From assembly GCA_021803035.1 (NCBI GenBank), contig JAJZME010000027.1, forward strand, positions 1-39,163: DNA of 39,163 nt. Direction: 5' to 3'. Positions 17,418 through 26,044 of this stretch are shown here, piece by piece. Position numbers and translations under genes: made by a program. The stretch is from Acidobacteriota bacterium. Lineage in GTDB: Bacteria > Acidobacteriota > Terriglobia > Terriglobales > Acidobacteriaceae. Numbering within the stretch: the stretch's first letter is position 1; the number at the start of each line of letters is the position of its first letter. Below the pieces are notes generated by a model. It did not search any database, was not told the origin of the DNA, and saw nothing but the letters and a program-made list of their open reading frames with translations.

Positions 17418-19400
17418 ATGCATTCGCAAGGTAAAGCCGAGACTCCTCTGATTCACCCCGTCACCCGCCGCCGTTTTGTGACTGGGCTGACCGCCGGCGC
17501 GGCCATGGCTGCCGTCGACTTGCATGCCGTGCCGGCCTTCGGCGAAGTGGGGCAGCGCAATCTGCATACGCTCACGGGAAAGCACTTCGAGCTGACGATC
17601 GATTATCTGCCGGTCAACTTCACCGGACGGCGGGTCACCGCCATGGCCGTCAATGGTTCCGTGCCCGGGCCGCTGCTCCGCTGGCGTGAAGGCGATCACA
17701 TCACGATTGCTGTCACCAATCGCATGCGCGTATCCACTTCCTTGCACTGGCACTCGCTGCGCCTCCCGGCCGGCATGGACGGGGTGCCGGGACTGAGCTT
17801 TCCCGGAATCGCTCCCGGTGAGACATTCCACTATCACTTCCCGGTCAGGCAAAACGGCACCGCCTGGTATCACAGCCACACGCGCTTTCAGGAGCAGTCC
17901 GGACTGCGCGGCCCCATCATCATCGACCCGGATTTCAAGGACCCGATTCAATTCGACCGTGAGCATGTGCTCTTTCTTTCCGACTGGACCGACACCAATC
18001 CGGAAACAGTTTTCAGCAACCTGAAAGAGGACAGCGAGTTCTACAACTATCATCAGCACACCATTCCGGGATTGTTCTCTGACATTCGGCGCCACGGGTT
18101 CAGCAAAACCGTCAAAGAGCGCATGGCATGGGCCCGGATGAACATGAGCGACAATGACATCTCCGACATCTCCGCCGCCACCTACACCTACCTCCTGAAC
18201 GGCAACCCGCCCGATGCCAACTGGACCGGCCTTTTTGAGGGCGGCCAAAAGGTGCGGCTGCGCTTTATCAACGGCTCGGCCATGACCTTCTTCGATGTCC
18301 GCATTCCGGGATTGACCATGACCGTCGTGCAGGCGGACGGCAACGACGTCGAACCGGTGCCGGTGGATGAATTCCGCATCGGCGTCGCCGAACGATACGA
18401 CGTCATCGTGGAGCCGTCCGCCGGCAAGGCCTACACCATCTTTGCGCAATCCGAAGACAGGACCGGCTATGCTCGCGGCACGCTGGCGCCGCGCATGGGC
18501 ATGACCGCCCCCGTGCCCCCCATGGATCCGCGTCCCAAACTCACCATGGTGGACATGGGCATGGGAAGCATGGCGGGCATGAAGATGACCAACATGCAAG
18601 GCATCGACGGCATGACCGCAACCGGCATGTCTGGCTCGAACATGCAATCAGGCAACGGAATGCCGGCGATGACCATGCCGATGGGCCACACCGCGCAAGC
18701 CGCCCGCGCGCGCATGGCGGAAATCACCAAAGCGGCTGAAATGTGGATGGCTCGCATGCGCGGGATGAACAAGACGAGCAAGATCGGCAAAACGCCATTC
18801 CCGCAGCCCAGCCCGTTCACCAAACCGGAAGTCGTTGTCCCCGGGCCGGTGATACACGCCATCGAATCCCGGCTCAAGCCCTCCAACCCGGTCAAGCTGC
18901 ATCTGGGACCGAATGTTGCCGGGATCGCAAAGCACGTCGAGTCGCGGCTGAACACGCCAGGCGTTGGCCTCGATCGAAATGGCCGGCGCGTGTTGACCTA
19001 CGCCGATCTTCGTTCCCCTTATTCCGGCGTGGATGGCAGGCCGCCTTCACGGGAGATCGAACTGCATCTGACCGGCAACATGGACCGTTACGTCTGGGGA
19101 TTCAACGGCGAGCCGTTCTCCAACAACAACCCCATCGTGCTCAGGCTCGGCGAGCGGGTGCGCTTCGTGCTCATCAATGACACCATGATGGCCCACCCGA
19201 TTCACCTGCACGGCTTATGGAGTGAACTGGAAAACGGCCACGGTCAACACCGGCCCTTCAAAGACACCATCATTGTGAAGCCCGCGGAACGCGTGGCCTA
19301 TCTGGTCAGTGCCGACACCCCGGGCCGATGGGCATACCATTGCCACCTGCTCTATCACATGCAGGCCGGTATGTTTCGCGCAGTGGTGGTGCTCGCGTGA
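17418..19400 (+). CDS. Copper-resistance multicopper oxidase CopA/PcoA
   Basis: A 660-residue periplasmic multicopper oxidase that oxidises Cu(I) to less toxic Cu(II). A twin-arginine signal is at residues 16-40 (TRRRFVTG, AGAAMAAV). Copper ligands are visible: HWH at 110-112, WYHSH at 150-154, HPIHLHG at 593-599, and HCHLLYHMQAGM with His641, Cys642 (type 1), His643, His647 and Met652. A Met-rich insert at about 375-420 (MGMGSMAGMKM, GMPAMTMPMGH) is the family's Cu(I)-binding region. CCGGAG lies just upstream of the ATG. It is followed by copB and diverges from the cus operon, so oxidation and efflux are paired here. Slightly longer than P. syringae CopA because of the Met-rich and linker segments. 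Confidence 0.95.
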   Translation: MHSQGKAETPLIHPVTRRRFVTGLTAGAAMAAVDLHAVPAFGEVGQRNLHTLTGKHFELTIDYLPVNFTGRRVTAMAVNGSVPGPLLRWREGDHITIAVTNRMRVSTSLHWHSLRLPAGMDGVPGLSFPGIAPGETFHYHFPVRQNGTAWYHSHTRFQEQSGLRGPIIIDPDFKDPIQFDREHVLFLSDWTDTNPETVFSNLKEDSEFYNYHQHTIPGLFSDIRRHGFSKTVKERMAWARMNMSDNDISDISAATYTYLLNGNPPDANWTGLFEGGQKVRLRFINGSAMTFFDVRIPGLTMTVVQADGNDVEPVPVDEFRIGVAERYDVIVEPSAGKAYTIFAQSEDRTGYARGTLAPRMGMTAPVPPMDPRPKLTMVDMGMGSMAGMKMTNMQGIDGMTATGMSGSNMQSGNGMPAMTMPMGHTAQAARARMAEITKAAEMWMARMRGMNKTSKIGKTPFPQPSPFTKPEVVVPGPVIHAIESRLKPSNPVKLHLGPNVAGIAKHVESRLNTPGVGLDRNGRRVLTYADLRSPYSGVDGRPPSREIELHLTGNMDRYVWGFNGEPFSNNNPIVLRLGERVRFVLINDTMMAHPIHLHGLWSELENGHGQHRPFKDTIIVKPAERVAYLVSADTPGRWAYHCHLLYHMQAGMFRAVVVLA

Positions 19401-19423
19401 AGATACTCAGGCCGGTCACCTCC

Positions 19424-20221
19424 ATGAACCCATTCATCCGCGCCTGCCTGCCGTCTCTCGCGGCAGCCGTGCTGTGCATGATGGCTGCTTTCTCGCCCGC
19501 CCTGGCAGTAGCCCAGTCAGCATCGGCGCAACCGCCTGCCAGGGTCACCTCGGCGCTTCCCGGCCTGAAGGCCCCCAACATGGGCCATCAACTATTTGCC
19601 CACGTGTTGCTGGATCAGTTCGAAGCTCGCACCAACGGCCCCGACAATGAATTCCGCTGGGACGGCGAGGGCTGGATCGGCACCGATATGAACAAGCTCT
19701 GGATCAAGTCCGAGGGCTTCGTCAACAACGGCATCGTCAGCGACGGCGATCAGGAATTTCTCTATGATCGTCCCATCCCCCACATGCGCTACTTCGACGC
19801 GCAGGTGGGCGTGCGTGCAGACTTGGACTCCGGCCCCTCGCGCACCTGGGCGGCTATTGGAATCGAGGGACTTGCTCCCTACTTCTTTGAAATTGCCCCA
19901 ACGCTGTATATCGGCAAGGACGGCGAAGTCGCCGGGCGCATCGAAGCGTTTTACGAACTGCGATTCACGCAACGGCTGATCGCCGAGCCGCAAGCGGAGC
20001 TGAACTTCTACAGCAAGGCCAATCCCGCGCGCGGCAACGGCTCGGGCTTGTCCGAGGTTGATTCGGGCTTGCGGCTGCGCTACGAGATCAACCGCAAATT
20101 CGCCCCCTACATCGGATTCGCCTACAACGGCCGGTACGGAGAGGCGGCCGCCTTCGCGCGCCGCGATGGAGAAGCCGCCAACCAGCCGCGTTTAGCGCTC
20201 GGAATCCGTATCTGGTATTGA
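19424..20221 (+). CDS. Copper-resistance outer-membrane protein CopB/PcoB
   Basis: 265 residues from ATG 19424, 23 nt after copA. A GTG at 19397 overlapping the copA stop would add nine residues. A signal peptide of about 33 residues ends near AVAQ. The mature protein matches the CopB family: HQLFAHVLLDQFEAR, WDGEGWIGTDMNKLWIKSEG, YDRPIPHMRYFDAQVGVRAD, GIEGLAPYFFEIAPTLYIG and the end AYNGRYG followed by LALGIRIWY with a C-terminal aromatic as in outer-membrane beta-barrels. It acts with CopA at the outer membrane. The long Met/His-rich N-terminal extension seen in proteobacterial CopB is absent here, so this is the short form. Confidence 0.93.
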   Translation: MNPFIRACLPSLAAAVLCMMAAFSPALAVAQSASAQPPARVTSALPGLKAPNMGHQLFAHVLLDQFEARTNGPDNEFRWDGEGWIGTDMNKLWIKSEGFVNNGIVSDGDQEFLYDRPIPHMRYFDAQVGVRADLDSGPSRTWAAIGIEGLAPYFFEIAPTLYIGKDGEVAGRIEAFYELRFTQRLIAEPQAELNFYSKANPARGNGSGLSEVDSGLRLRYEINRKFAPYIGFAYNGRYGEAAAFARRDGEAANQPRLALGIRIWY

Positions 20222-20302
20222 ACGGCGTGAGCCCGAAGAGTCTGAAATCGGCATACTATCCTGGCAAGCCGGACAGGATGCCAGTTGGTCAGGAGTGACC
20301 GC

Positions 20303-21262
20303 ATGCGCAAGCTGACATCCGGCGTTTTTCAAATTCTCGGCTTTGATACGCGCCCCGCGGAATCGGTGCCGTTTCCGGCAACTGATTCCCAGGCAAAGTG
20401 GTTTCGCATGCTCCGCGTTGCCTTCGGGCTGATTTGGCTTTACAACGTCTGGAATATCTCGTCGGGAGCAAACAAACACGCCATTGCCCGGTTTCTCCAT
20501 TTGCCCTTCTCGTCCGCTGCTGTTCATCTGGCGGGTACCGGAATCATGTTTGTGGCTCTGTATCTGGCGCTGGCTCTGATCTCGGGCAATGGCATGCGAT
20601 CCGCCCTTTGGATCGGCACAGCGTACCTGCTGGTCATGTGGATTGCGGTCGAACACGGCGGCGACTTCAACCCGGCGACGGGAGCCACGGATGCCGGCAT
20701 CGCACCACCCTATCTCATTGCGCTGATCATTACCTATCTCACATGGCGCATGAGTCAGCGGCGTTCCATCTCCGCTGACGGCGCCGGCAATGACCACACC
20801 AAATCATGGATCTATGTATCCCGCCTCATGTTTGGTTTCCTGTGGGCCTGGGATGCTCTGTTCAAGCTCCATCCCTATTTCCTTACGCATATGGTCGATT
20901 TCATCTCCAGAGCGGAAAGCGGACAGCCGGGATGGATCATCGCTTACCAGCGTGTGTGGGTTGCGGTGATCACCCATACCAGCCCGTTGTGCTTCGCGAT
21001 AATCACTGCCCTGACCGAAGCCGCGATTGCATGGAGCCTGTTAAGCGGTAAGCTCTTGTGGTTATTTCTCAACGTCGGCCTGGTCTTTTCCCTCTTGATC
21101 TGGTCGGCGGCTGAAGGCTTTGGCGGGCCTTATGGCAATGGTTTTACGGGCACAGCCGGCAACATGTTCGGTAACGCCGTGATTTATGCGCTCATCTTCG
21201 CCTATTTTCTGGTGCTTTATCACCAGCCGCGCCGGGATAAATCCACAGCGCAGACCGCCTAA
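20303..21262 (+). CDS. DoxX-like integral membrane protein
   Basis: 319 residues from ATG 20303, chosen because AGGAG lies 7 nt upstream; an in-frame TTG 18 nt earlier is less likely. About seven or eight hydrophobic helices fill most of the protein. The layout (FGFLWAWDALFKLHPYF, then TALTEAAIAWSLLSGK and the end GGPYGNGFTGTAGNMFGNAVIYAL) is that of DoxX/DoxD-like membrane proteins, which are linked to thiol/quinone redox or thiosulfate oxidation in some species, without a settled function. It is 81 bp downstream of copB on the same strand and probably shares its transcript. A role in quinone-linked electron disposal for copper oxidation is possible but unproven. Confidence 0.7.
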   Translation: MRKLTSGVFQILGFDTRPAESVPFPATDSQAKWFRMLRVAFGLIWLYNVWNISSGANKHAIARFLHLPFSSAAVHLAGTGIMFVALYLALALISGNGMRSALWIGTAYLLVMWIAVEHGGDFNPATGATDAGIAPPYLIALIITYLTWRMSQRRSISADGAGNDHTKSWIYVSRLMFGFLWAWDALFKLHPYFLTHMVDFISRAESGQPGWIIAYQRVWVAVITHTSPLCFAIITALTEAAIAWSLLSGKLLWLFLNVGLVFSLLIWSAAEGFGGPYGNGFTGTAGNMFGNAVIYALIFAYFLVLYHQPRRDKSTAQTA

Positions 21263-21432
21263 AGCCGCGCAGCTATCCCCTTCAGCCCCTTCCGGTGCGC
21301 TTTCGAGCCGTTTCAATCCCGCGACTCCCGAAAGAGTTCGCGAGTCAGGCACGGTCTGCCGCTGTCTTGCGGGCCGGGAGCCAATGTCGTCAAGCCCCGT
21401 GCGCAGCAACCCCTGCGAATCCTTCAACTTGC

Positions 21433-21708
21433 GTTTGCAGGTAATTTCCGCCCCATCGCCGACAATAGAACCATTGACCGTTCCATACGCCTCGGCACGG
21501 AGACCACAATCATGACCGGACGAATCCATTCCGTATCCCGCTCAGCTAGCACAGAGCGCCCTCCGCGCACCCAGGCCACCGGACCGGTCTCATGCACCCC
21601 CCCCTAAAATATTTTTCTTTTCCTCAGATTTTTTGCAGGCAATTTCGTTTTCAGCGAAATACGCAGATCCGCATGGCCGTGTGTACTGTATTGCGGTATG
21701 ATCTCCCC
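21433..21708 (+). repeat. Copy 1 of a dispersed element with C-tract and TTTGCAGG blocks
   Basis: Ordered blocks: TTTGCAGGTAATTTCCGCC (from 21434), CACGGAGACCACAATCATG ending at 21514, an 8-C tract (21597-21604), TAAAATATTTTTCTTTTCC (from 21605), GATTTTTTGCAGGCAATTT (from 21628) and ATTGCGGTAT near 21690. The same blocks in the same order occur on the minus strand at 33296-33015, with near-identical spacing but diverged sequence between them. TTTGCAGGYAATTT occurs twice inside the element, 198 nt apart. It is not an insertion sequence I recognise: there is no transposase and no terminal inverted repeat. It points to the response regulator 300 bp downstream. Confidence 0.75.
21512..21607 (+). 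CDS. Short ORF in repeat copy 1, ends Pro-Pro-stop
   Basis: A 31-codon frame. CGGAG lies 9 nt before the ATG and the same spacing is kept in copy 2. The frame ends Cys-Thr-Pro-Pro-TAA, the prolines being encoded by the C-tract. Codons are arginine, serine and proline-rich and the peptide resembles nothing I know. Pro-Pro before a stop is a known context for slow termination and arrest (as with the TnaC terminal proline), so a leader-peptide role is possible. The peptide body is not conserved between copies, which argues against a conserved protein; only the frame, the initiation site and the end are shared. Confidence 0.3.
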   Translation: MTGRIHSVSRSASTERPPRTQATGPVSCTPP

Positions 21709-22014
21709 GGAACGAACGATCTCTGCTCGCTGCAGCGAAGGCTCAGCTTCTGCAACCGGACTTGCCATAGCCACTCTCAAAGCCACGCGCTCTGAACTCT
21801 ACAGCCGCCAAGCGCAGGATCGTTCCCGCACCAGGCAAGCGGACAGCTCATAGCTAAAGCTGCCTTTCGCAGCGGATCGCACCAGTGCCCGTCATCGTCT
21901 TCTCGAATTCATCGAACATTTGCATTATTTTTGCCTTGCTGCATTACTCTGTTCATAGTTCCCCGCGGTCCTGACGACCAGCACGAGAACGACCGCCGGG
22001 CGAGGGCTGACCGC

Positions 22015-22713
22015 TTGAGCCAAACGATATTCGTACTGGAAGACGACGCCGATATCTCAAGGTTGGTGCAGCATCACCTGGAAACCGCGGGCTTTGACGC
22101 TCGCCTCTATCAAACTCCCACCAACCTGATCCCCGATGCCGAGCGCCAGGCGCCGGCCCTCTTTCTGCTGGACATCATGGTTCCCGGCGGTGACGGCATG
22201 GATGTCTGCCGCCGCCTCCGCAACCACACCGGCCTTTCCACCATTCCCATCATCTTCCTGACCGCCCGCGCCAGTGAGAACGACCGCGTGCTCGGCCTCG
22301 ACATGGGTGCCGACGATTACATCACCAAGCCCTTCGGCACGCGCGAACTGGTGGCCCGCGTCAAAGCCGTGCTGCGCCGTTTCGAGCGCCCTGCCGGCCC
22401 GTTGATCATCAGCTTTGAAGAAGTCGTCATCGACGCTGGCGCCATGCAGTTGATGGTTCGCGGCGAAGTCACCACCACCACCGCAACCGAGTTCCGCCTC
22501 CTCGACTACCTGGCGCGCCATCCCGGACGGGTCTTCAGCCGCGACCGCCTCCTCGACGCCGTCTGGGGCGATGCGCGCTTTGTTACGCCCCGTTCCGTCG
22601 ATGTCTATGTCCGCCGCATCCGTGAGAAAATCGAGATCGATCCGGAAAACCCGCGCTATCTCAAGACTGTTCGCGGCGCTGGCTATCGCTTCGAAATTCC
22701 CCGCACCGATTAA
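22015..22713 (+). CDS. OmpR/PhoB-family response regulator
   Basis: 232 residues from TTG 22015, chosen because GAGGG lies 8 nt upstream and the receiver domain begins right after; a longer frame from TTG 21931 would add 28 unconserved residues. Receiver domain 4-120: acidic pair at Glu9-Asp10-Asp11, phosphoacceptor Asp53 (LLDIMVPGGDG), Thr83 and Lys105 (ITKPFG). A winged-helix DNA-binding domain follows (TATEFRLLDYLARHPGRVFSR, then PRSVDVYVRRIREKIE and VRGAGYRFE). It binds direct repeats about 11 bp apart in this family. The kinase gene lies 111 bp downstream. PhoB-like by sequence order and partner, but phosphate sensing is not shown. Confidence 0.92.
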   Translation: MSQTIFVLEDDADISRLVQHHLETAGFDARLYQTPTNLIPDAERQAPALFLLDIMVPGGDGMDVCRRLRNHTGLSTIPIIFLTARASENDRVLGLDMGADDYITKPFGTRELVARVKAVLRRFERPAGPLIISFEEVVIDAGAMQLMVRGEVTTTTATEFRLLDYLARHPGRVFSRDRLLDAVWGDARFVTPRSVDVYVRRIREKIEIDPENPRYLKTVRGAGYRFEIPRTD

Positions 22714-22824
22714 GATGACGCAAAACGCCATGCTCCGGAGCGGCTCGCAAGGCATCATGAGTCCCATGACCGCACAGCCATCCAGGATCGTCTACCAGTC
22801 CCGCACGCATGGGAGCAGCGCCCA

Positions 22825-24219
22825 GTGACCTCCAAAGTGCTTAGCCGGCTGTTCGGGATCATTGTTCTTTTGCTCGTCTTCCAGCTGCTGGTCATGGAGC
22901 TTGTCTTTCACGGCTTCATCGGCCGGGTCGGAGGCGCCGCGCCGGCTGTTCTTGGCCGTGAGGTGTTGTGGTCGGGCCTGATCGCGCTGGCGGTCGCCAT
23001 TCCGGTTGCCGCATGGGTTGCCAACCGCGTCATTGCGCGTTTGCGCCGCGTGGTTGACTTTGCCCGCAGCATTGCAGCCGGTGACCTGTCCGCTCGCCTG
23101 CCTTTGCGTGAGCGCGACGACGACCTCTCCGCCATGGAAGCCGCCCTCAACCAGACCGCCGAGCGCTTGGACAGCAGCTTTGCCGAGAGCGAAAGCCGCC
23201 GTCAGGAGCTGGCCGCCATACTCGACTCCATGCAGGAGGCGGTCTTCGCCGTCACGCCCGAGGGCCTGGTCCGCTGGTCCAACGCTGTTATGCAGCGCAT
23301 CGCGGGCACGCAAATCCGCTCTGGCCGCCCATTGGTTCACTCCGTCCGCGATCCTGAAGTGCTTGCATGCCTGCGCGGAGCACTGGACCGTCACGAGGTC
23401 TGCTTCGGTCGCGCCAACTCACTGGCTCCCGGCCGCGTCTTTGAAATCAATGCCGCGCCTTTGACCGAAGGCGGCGCGCTCGTCGTCCTCCACGACGTCA
23501 CCGGCATTGAAGCCGCGGAAAAATCGCGCCGCGAGTTCATCGCCAATGTCAGCCACGAGCTGCGCACGCCGCTTACCTCGATCCAGGGCTACGTGGAAAC
23601 GCTGCTGGATGAGCCTGCGCCGCGCCCCGCAACCGCGCGCGAGTTTCTTGGCGTCATTCTGAAAAACGCCACGCGCATGAACCGCCTCACGGAAGATCTG
23701 CTGGCCCTGGCCAGCGTGGAAAGCCCCGATTACAGGCTTTCTCTGCAGCCCATGCGCGCCAGTTCTCTGCTGGCTGACGCCATCCATTCCGTGGGCGGCA
23801 TCGTCGTCGACTCCGGCGTCGAATTGCAATCCACCGGCGCTCCTGACAACCAGGTCATGGCCGATCCTGACGCCATGATGCAGGTCTTCGGCAACCTCAT
23901 CGAGAACTCGCTGAAATACGCCAGCAGCGGCAAGCGCATCCGCGTAGGCGCCAAACTCATCAGCACCGAAGTTGAGTTCAGCGTCTGCGACTTCGGTCCT
24001 GGCATCGCCTCCGAGCACTTGGAGCGCATCTTCGAGCGCTTCTACCGCGTCGACAAAGCCCGCTCCCGCGAGTCTGGCGGAACGGGCCTGGGGCTGGCCA
24101 TCGTCAAGCGCATCGTGCAGGCCCATGGCGGCCGCATCTGGGCTGAAAGTGAGCTGGGATCGGGCGTCGCCTTTCATTTCACCCTCCCGCTCGCCGAATC
24201 CGCGGCTCCGGCACCGTAA
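22825..24219 (+). CDS. PhoR-like sensor histidine kinase
   Basis: 464 residues from GTG 22825, with GGGAG 9 nt upstream. Two membrane helices (about 8-30 and 47-68) enclose a very short external loop of some 16 residues. They are followed by HAMP (69-121), a PAS domain (about 122-230), a HisKA domain with phosphoacceptor His244 ([16 protein letters not shown]) and a HATPase domain with N box ([11 protein letters not shown]), DFGPGIA and [19 protein letters not shown]. The small external loop suggests sensing through the membrane, an accessory protein or the PAS pocket rather than direct ligand binding, as in PhoR. It works with the adjacent response regulator. Confidence 0.93.
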   Translation: MTSKVLSRLFGIIVLLLVFQLLVMELVFHGFIGRVGGAAPAVLGREVLWSGLIALAVAIPVAAWVANRVIARLRRVVDFARSIAAGDLSARLPLRERDDDLSAMEAALNQTAERLDSSFAESESRRQELAAILDSMQEAVFAVTPEGLVRWSNAVMQRIAGTQIRSGRPLVHSVRDPEVLACLRGALDRHEVCFGRANSLAPGRVFEINAAPLTEGGALVVLHDVTGIEAAEKSRREFIANVSHELRTPLTSIQGYVETLLDEPAPRPATAREFLGVILKNATRMNRLTEDLLALASVESPDYRLSLQPMRASSLLADAIHSVGGIVVDSGVELQSTGAPDNQVMADPDAMMQVFGNLIENSLKYASSGKRIRVGAKLISTEVEFSVCDFGPGIASEHLERIFERFYRVDKARSRESGGTGLGLAIVKRIVQAHGGRIWAESELGSGVAFHFTLPLAESAAPAP

Positions 24220-24237
24220 AGCGCCGTGCCGCTTGGC

Positions 24238-24732
24238 TCAATGTCCGGAATCGACGCGGCGCCAATGCACTGTGCGCCCGAAGAGCGAAATGCCGATATA
24301 CCCATGCACCCGCAAAACTCTCCCGCCATCCTCCAGCCTGAGAGTGCAGGTATAGATCTTGCCGGTTTGCGGGTCGAGAATCTGGCCGCCCGACCATTGA
24401 TCGCCGTCCTTGCGCATTCCCCAGAGAATCCGCAGTCCGAGCACCGGCCGGTCCTTCATTGAGCCCGTGCAGCGGATGCACCGTGGATGCGGAACCGGCG
24501 GATCGAAAACATGCTCGATTGTTCCGTAAAGCGTGCCGTCCTTTTGCCAGATGGCAATGATGGACTTTGCCTCCCCGGTCCGGCTGCTGAATGTCTTCCA
24601 GCGTCCGACAGGTGAGCTGGCCAGAGACACGCCTGTGCGAGCCGGCGTATTCAGCGCCTTTGCGCAGACCGGCAGCAGGAACACGACGGCGAAGAACAGC
24701 ACGTAGGCGCGGCGGGGAAGTCGGAGCAGCAT
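24238..24732 (-). CDS. DUF2147 exported protein
   Basis: 164 residues with a signal peptide (about 1-26, FFAVVFLLPVCAKA). The mature part is the DUF2147 fold (COG4731): VGRWKTFS near the start, SIIAIWQKDGTLYGTIEHVF, a Cys pair in CIRCTGSMKDRP, then LRILWGMRKDGDQWSGGQILDPQTGKIYTCTLRLEDGGRVLRVHGYIG. In this small lipocalin-like family W.GG.I.DP..GK.Y is the hallmark. The function is unknown; the protein is periplasmic. It is convergent with the histidine kinase, 18 bp apart, with no clear terminator between. The CIRC pair may coordinate metal or form a disulfide. Confidence 0.88.
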   Translation of the reverse strand: MLLRLPRRAYVLFFAVVFLLPVCAKALNTPARTGVSLASSPVGRWKTFSSRTGEAKSIIAIWQKDGTLYGTIEHVFDPPVPHPRCIRCTGSMKDRPVLGLRILWGMRKDGDQWSGGQILDPQTGKIYTCTLRLEDGGRVLRVHGYIGISLFGRTVHWRRVDSGH

Positions 24733-24853
24733 GATCCTACTGGCTCAGCGCGTTGAGCATGACGGGTGCCGGTGCCTGGTCCTGAACGGCTGTCGAAGCA
24801 CACGCGCTATTCCATCCCATTTTACCGGGGTGCAATCAGCGTTGCAGACGTGT

Positions 24854-24875
24854 CTTCAGCTTGGCTTCAGGTTGC
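24854..24875 (+). promoter_or_regulatory. 11-bp-spaced direct repeat upstream of the beta-propeller gene
   Basis: CTTCAGCTTGG followed immediately by CTTCAGGTTGC: CTTCAG recurs after exactly 11 bp, the pitch of PhoB/OmpR-type binding sites. It lies about 80-100 nt before the ATG at 24957, where a -35-proximal activator site would be. A TATAAC at 24923-24928 could be the -10. The regulator encoded 2 kb upstream is a candidate to bind it. No second copy was noticed in the window. Confidence 0.4.
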
Positions 24876-24956
24876 CTGTGCTACCTTGTGCGCTGTTCAA
24901 TCCGGACCGCCAAAAAGTGCGGTATAACATACGATTTATCAGAGAGGTAAGGACAC

Positions 24957-25970
24957 ATGCGAAGATTTTTGATTGCACTGGCCGCCCTGGCCGTGGTCGG
25001 TTCCCTATCCGCGCACGCCCAGGCAAAGTGGAAAGTCACTAAATTTCTGCACATCGGTGAACCAACAGGATGGGACTATGTGACGATTTATGCGCCGGCA
25101 AACCGCCTGTTTGTTACGCGCGTCACGCACACCGATGTAGTAAACACCGCTACAGACAAGCTCGTGGCCGACATCCCCGGACAGATCCATTCGCATGGCG
25201 TGGCGGTGGTTCCGGCCGTAAACCGCGGTTTCATCGCCGACGGTGGAGGCGCCGGCGCGATCCACATTTTCAACCTCAAGACCTACGCCGTGCTGGGCAC
25301 CATCCACACCATGCCCGATACCGACGGCATGATCTATGACCCCTCGATGAACCTGATCCTGGCTGTCTCCGGCGTCGAGGGTAAGCTCATGACCTTGAAT
25401 CCGGATGTCAACGTCAAGAATGGCAAGATCGGTCCTCCGATCGACTTGGAAGGACATCCCGAGTTTCTTGCTGCCGGCCGGGATGGAAGGGTCTACGTCA
25501 ATATCCCCGATAAGAATCTGGTGGACGTGGTCGACCTGAAGACACGGAAGGTGATTGCGAAGTGGCCGGTTGCGCCGGGGGGGCACCCGGTGGGCATGTC
25601 GATCGACCACAAAGACCATCTGATCTTCGTCGGCTGCCGCGGTCCGCAAAAGCTGGTTGTGATCAGCACCTTGACCGGCAAGGTGGTGGCGGCGCTGCCC
25701 ATCGGAATGCGCGTCGATGCAACCAGGTACGCCGATGGCCAGGCTTTCGCAAGCTGCTGGAACGGCGTGTTGGTGGTGGCAGGGAAGAAAGGCGGCAAGT
25801 GGGTAGTCGAGCAGGATGTGAAGACGCACTATGGAGCGCGGACCATGGGCATCGACCGGCTCACGCACACGATTTTCCTGCCGGCGGCCACATTTGAACC
25901 CGCGCCCAATGGAAAAGGCCAGCAGATGAAGCCCGGCAGCTTCATTCTTGTCAAGGTAAGCCAGGAGTAG
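24957..25970 (+). CDS. Exported YncE-like beta-propeller protein
   Basis: 337 residues. The start is supported by AGGTAAGGA 4 nt upstream and a signal peptide (1-22, LALAALAVVGSLSAHAQA). The mature protein is built of repeated four-strand blades with the YncE/YVTN pattern: a D-V-V-N-T-A-T-D-K unit near 60-68, IHIFNLKTYAVLGTI, VDVVDLKTRKVIAKWPV and LVVISTLTGKVVAALPIG. This family of seven-bladed propellers is secreted or periplasmic and bindings vary; no catalytic residues are evident. It is preceded by a 224-bp gap holding a direct-repeat operator candidate. Convergent with the APC permease. Confidence 0.88.
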   Translation: MRRFLIALAALAVVGSLSAHAQAKWKVTKFLHIGEPTGWDYVTIYAPANRLFVTRVTHTDVVNTATDKLVADIPGQIHSHGVAVVPAVNRGFIADGGGAGAIHIFNLKTYAVLGTIHTMPDTDGMIYDPSMNLILAVSGVEGKLMTLNPDVNVKNGKIGPPIDLEGHPEFLAAGRDGRVYVNIPDKNLVDVVDLKTRKVIAKWPVAPGGHPVGMSIDHKDHLIFVGCRGPQKLVVISTLTGKVVAALPIGMRVDATRYADGQAFASCWNGVLVVAGKKGGKWVVEQDVKTHYGARTMGIDRLTHTIFLPAATFEPAPNGKGQQMKPGSFILVKVSQE

Positions 25971-26044
25971 GCAAAAAATCCGCCTGACGGCGCGTGCCAG
26001 GTTTCAACCCGGAGCCCGGAACGCGCCATCTCAAGCGTTTCTTT

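Larger units (their letters stand above)
21263..22014. other. Intergenic region upstream of the response regulator
   Basis: About 750 bp between the DoxX-like gene and the response regulator. It contains repeat copy 1 (21433-21708) with its short ORF. The remaining parts (21263-21432 and 21709-22014) show no recognisable gene. An in-frame TTG at 21931 could extend the response regulator but would add an unrelated N-terminus. Confidence 0.5.
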
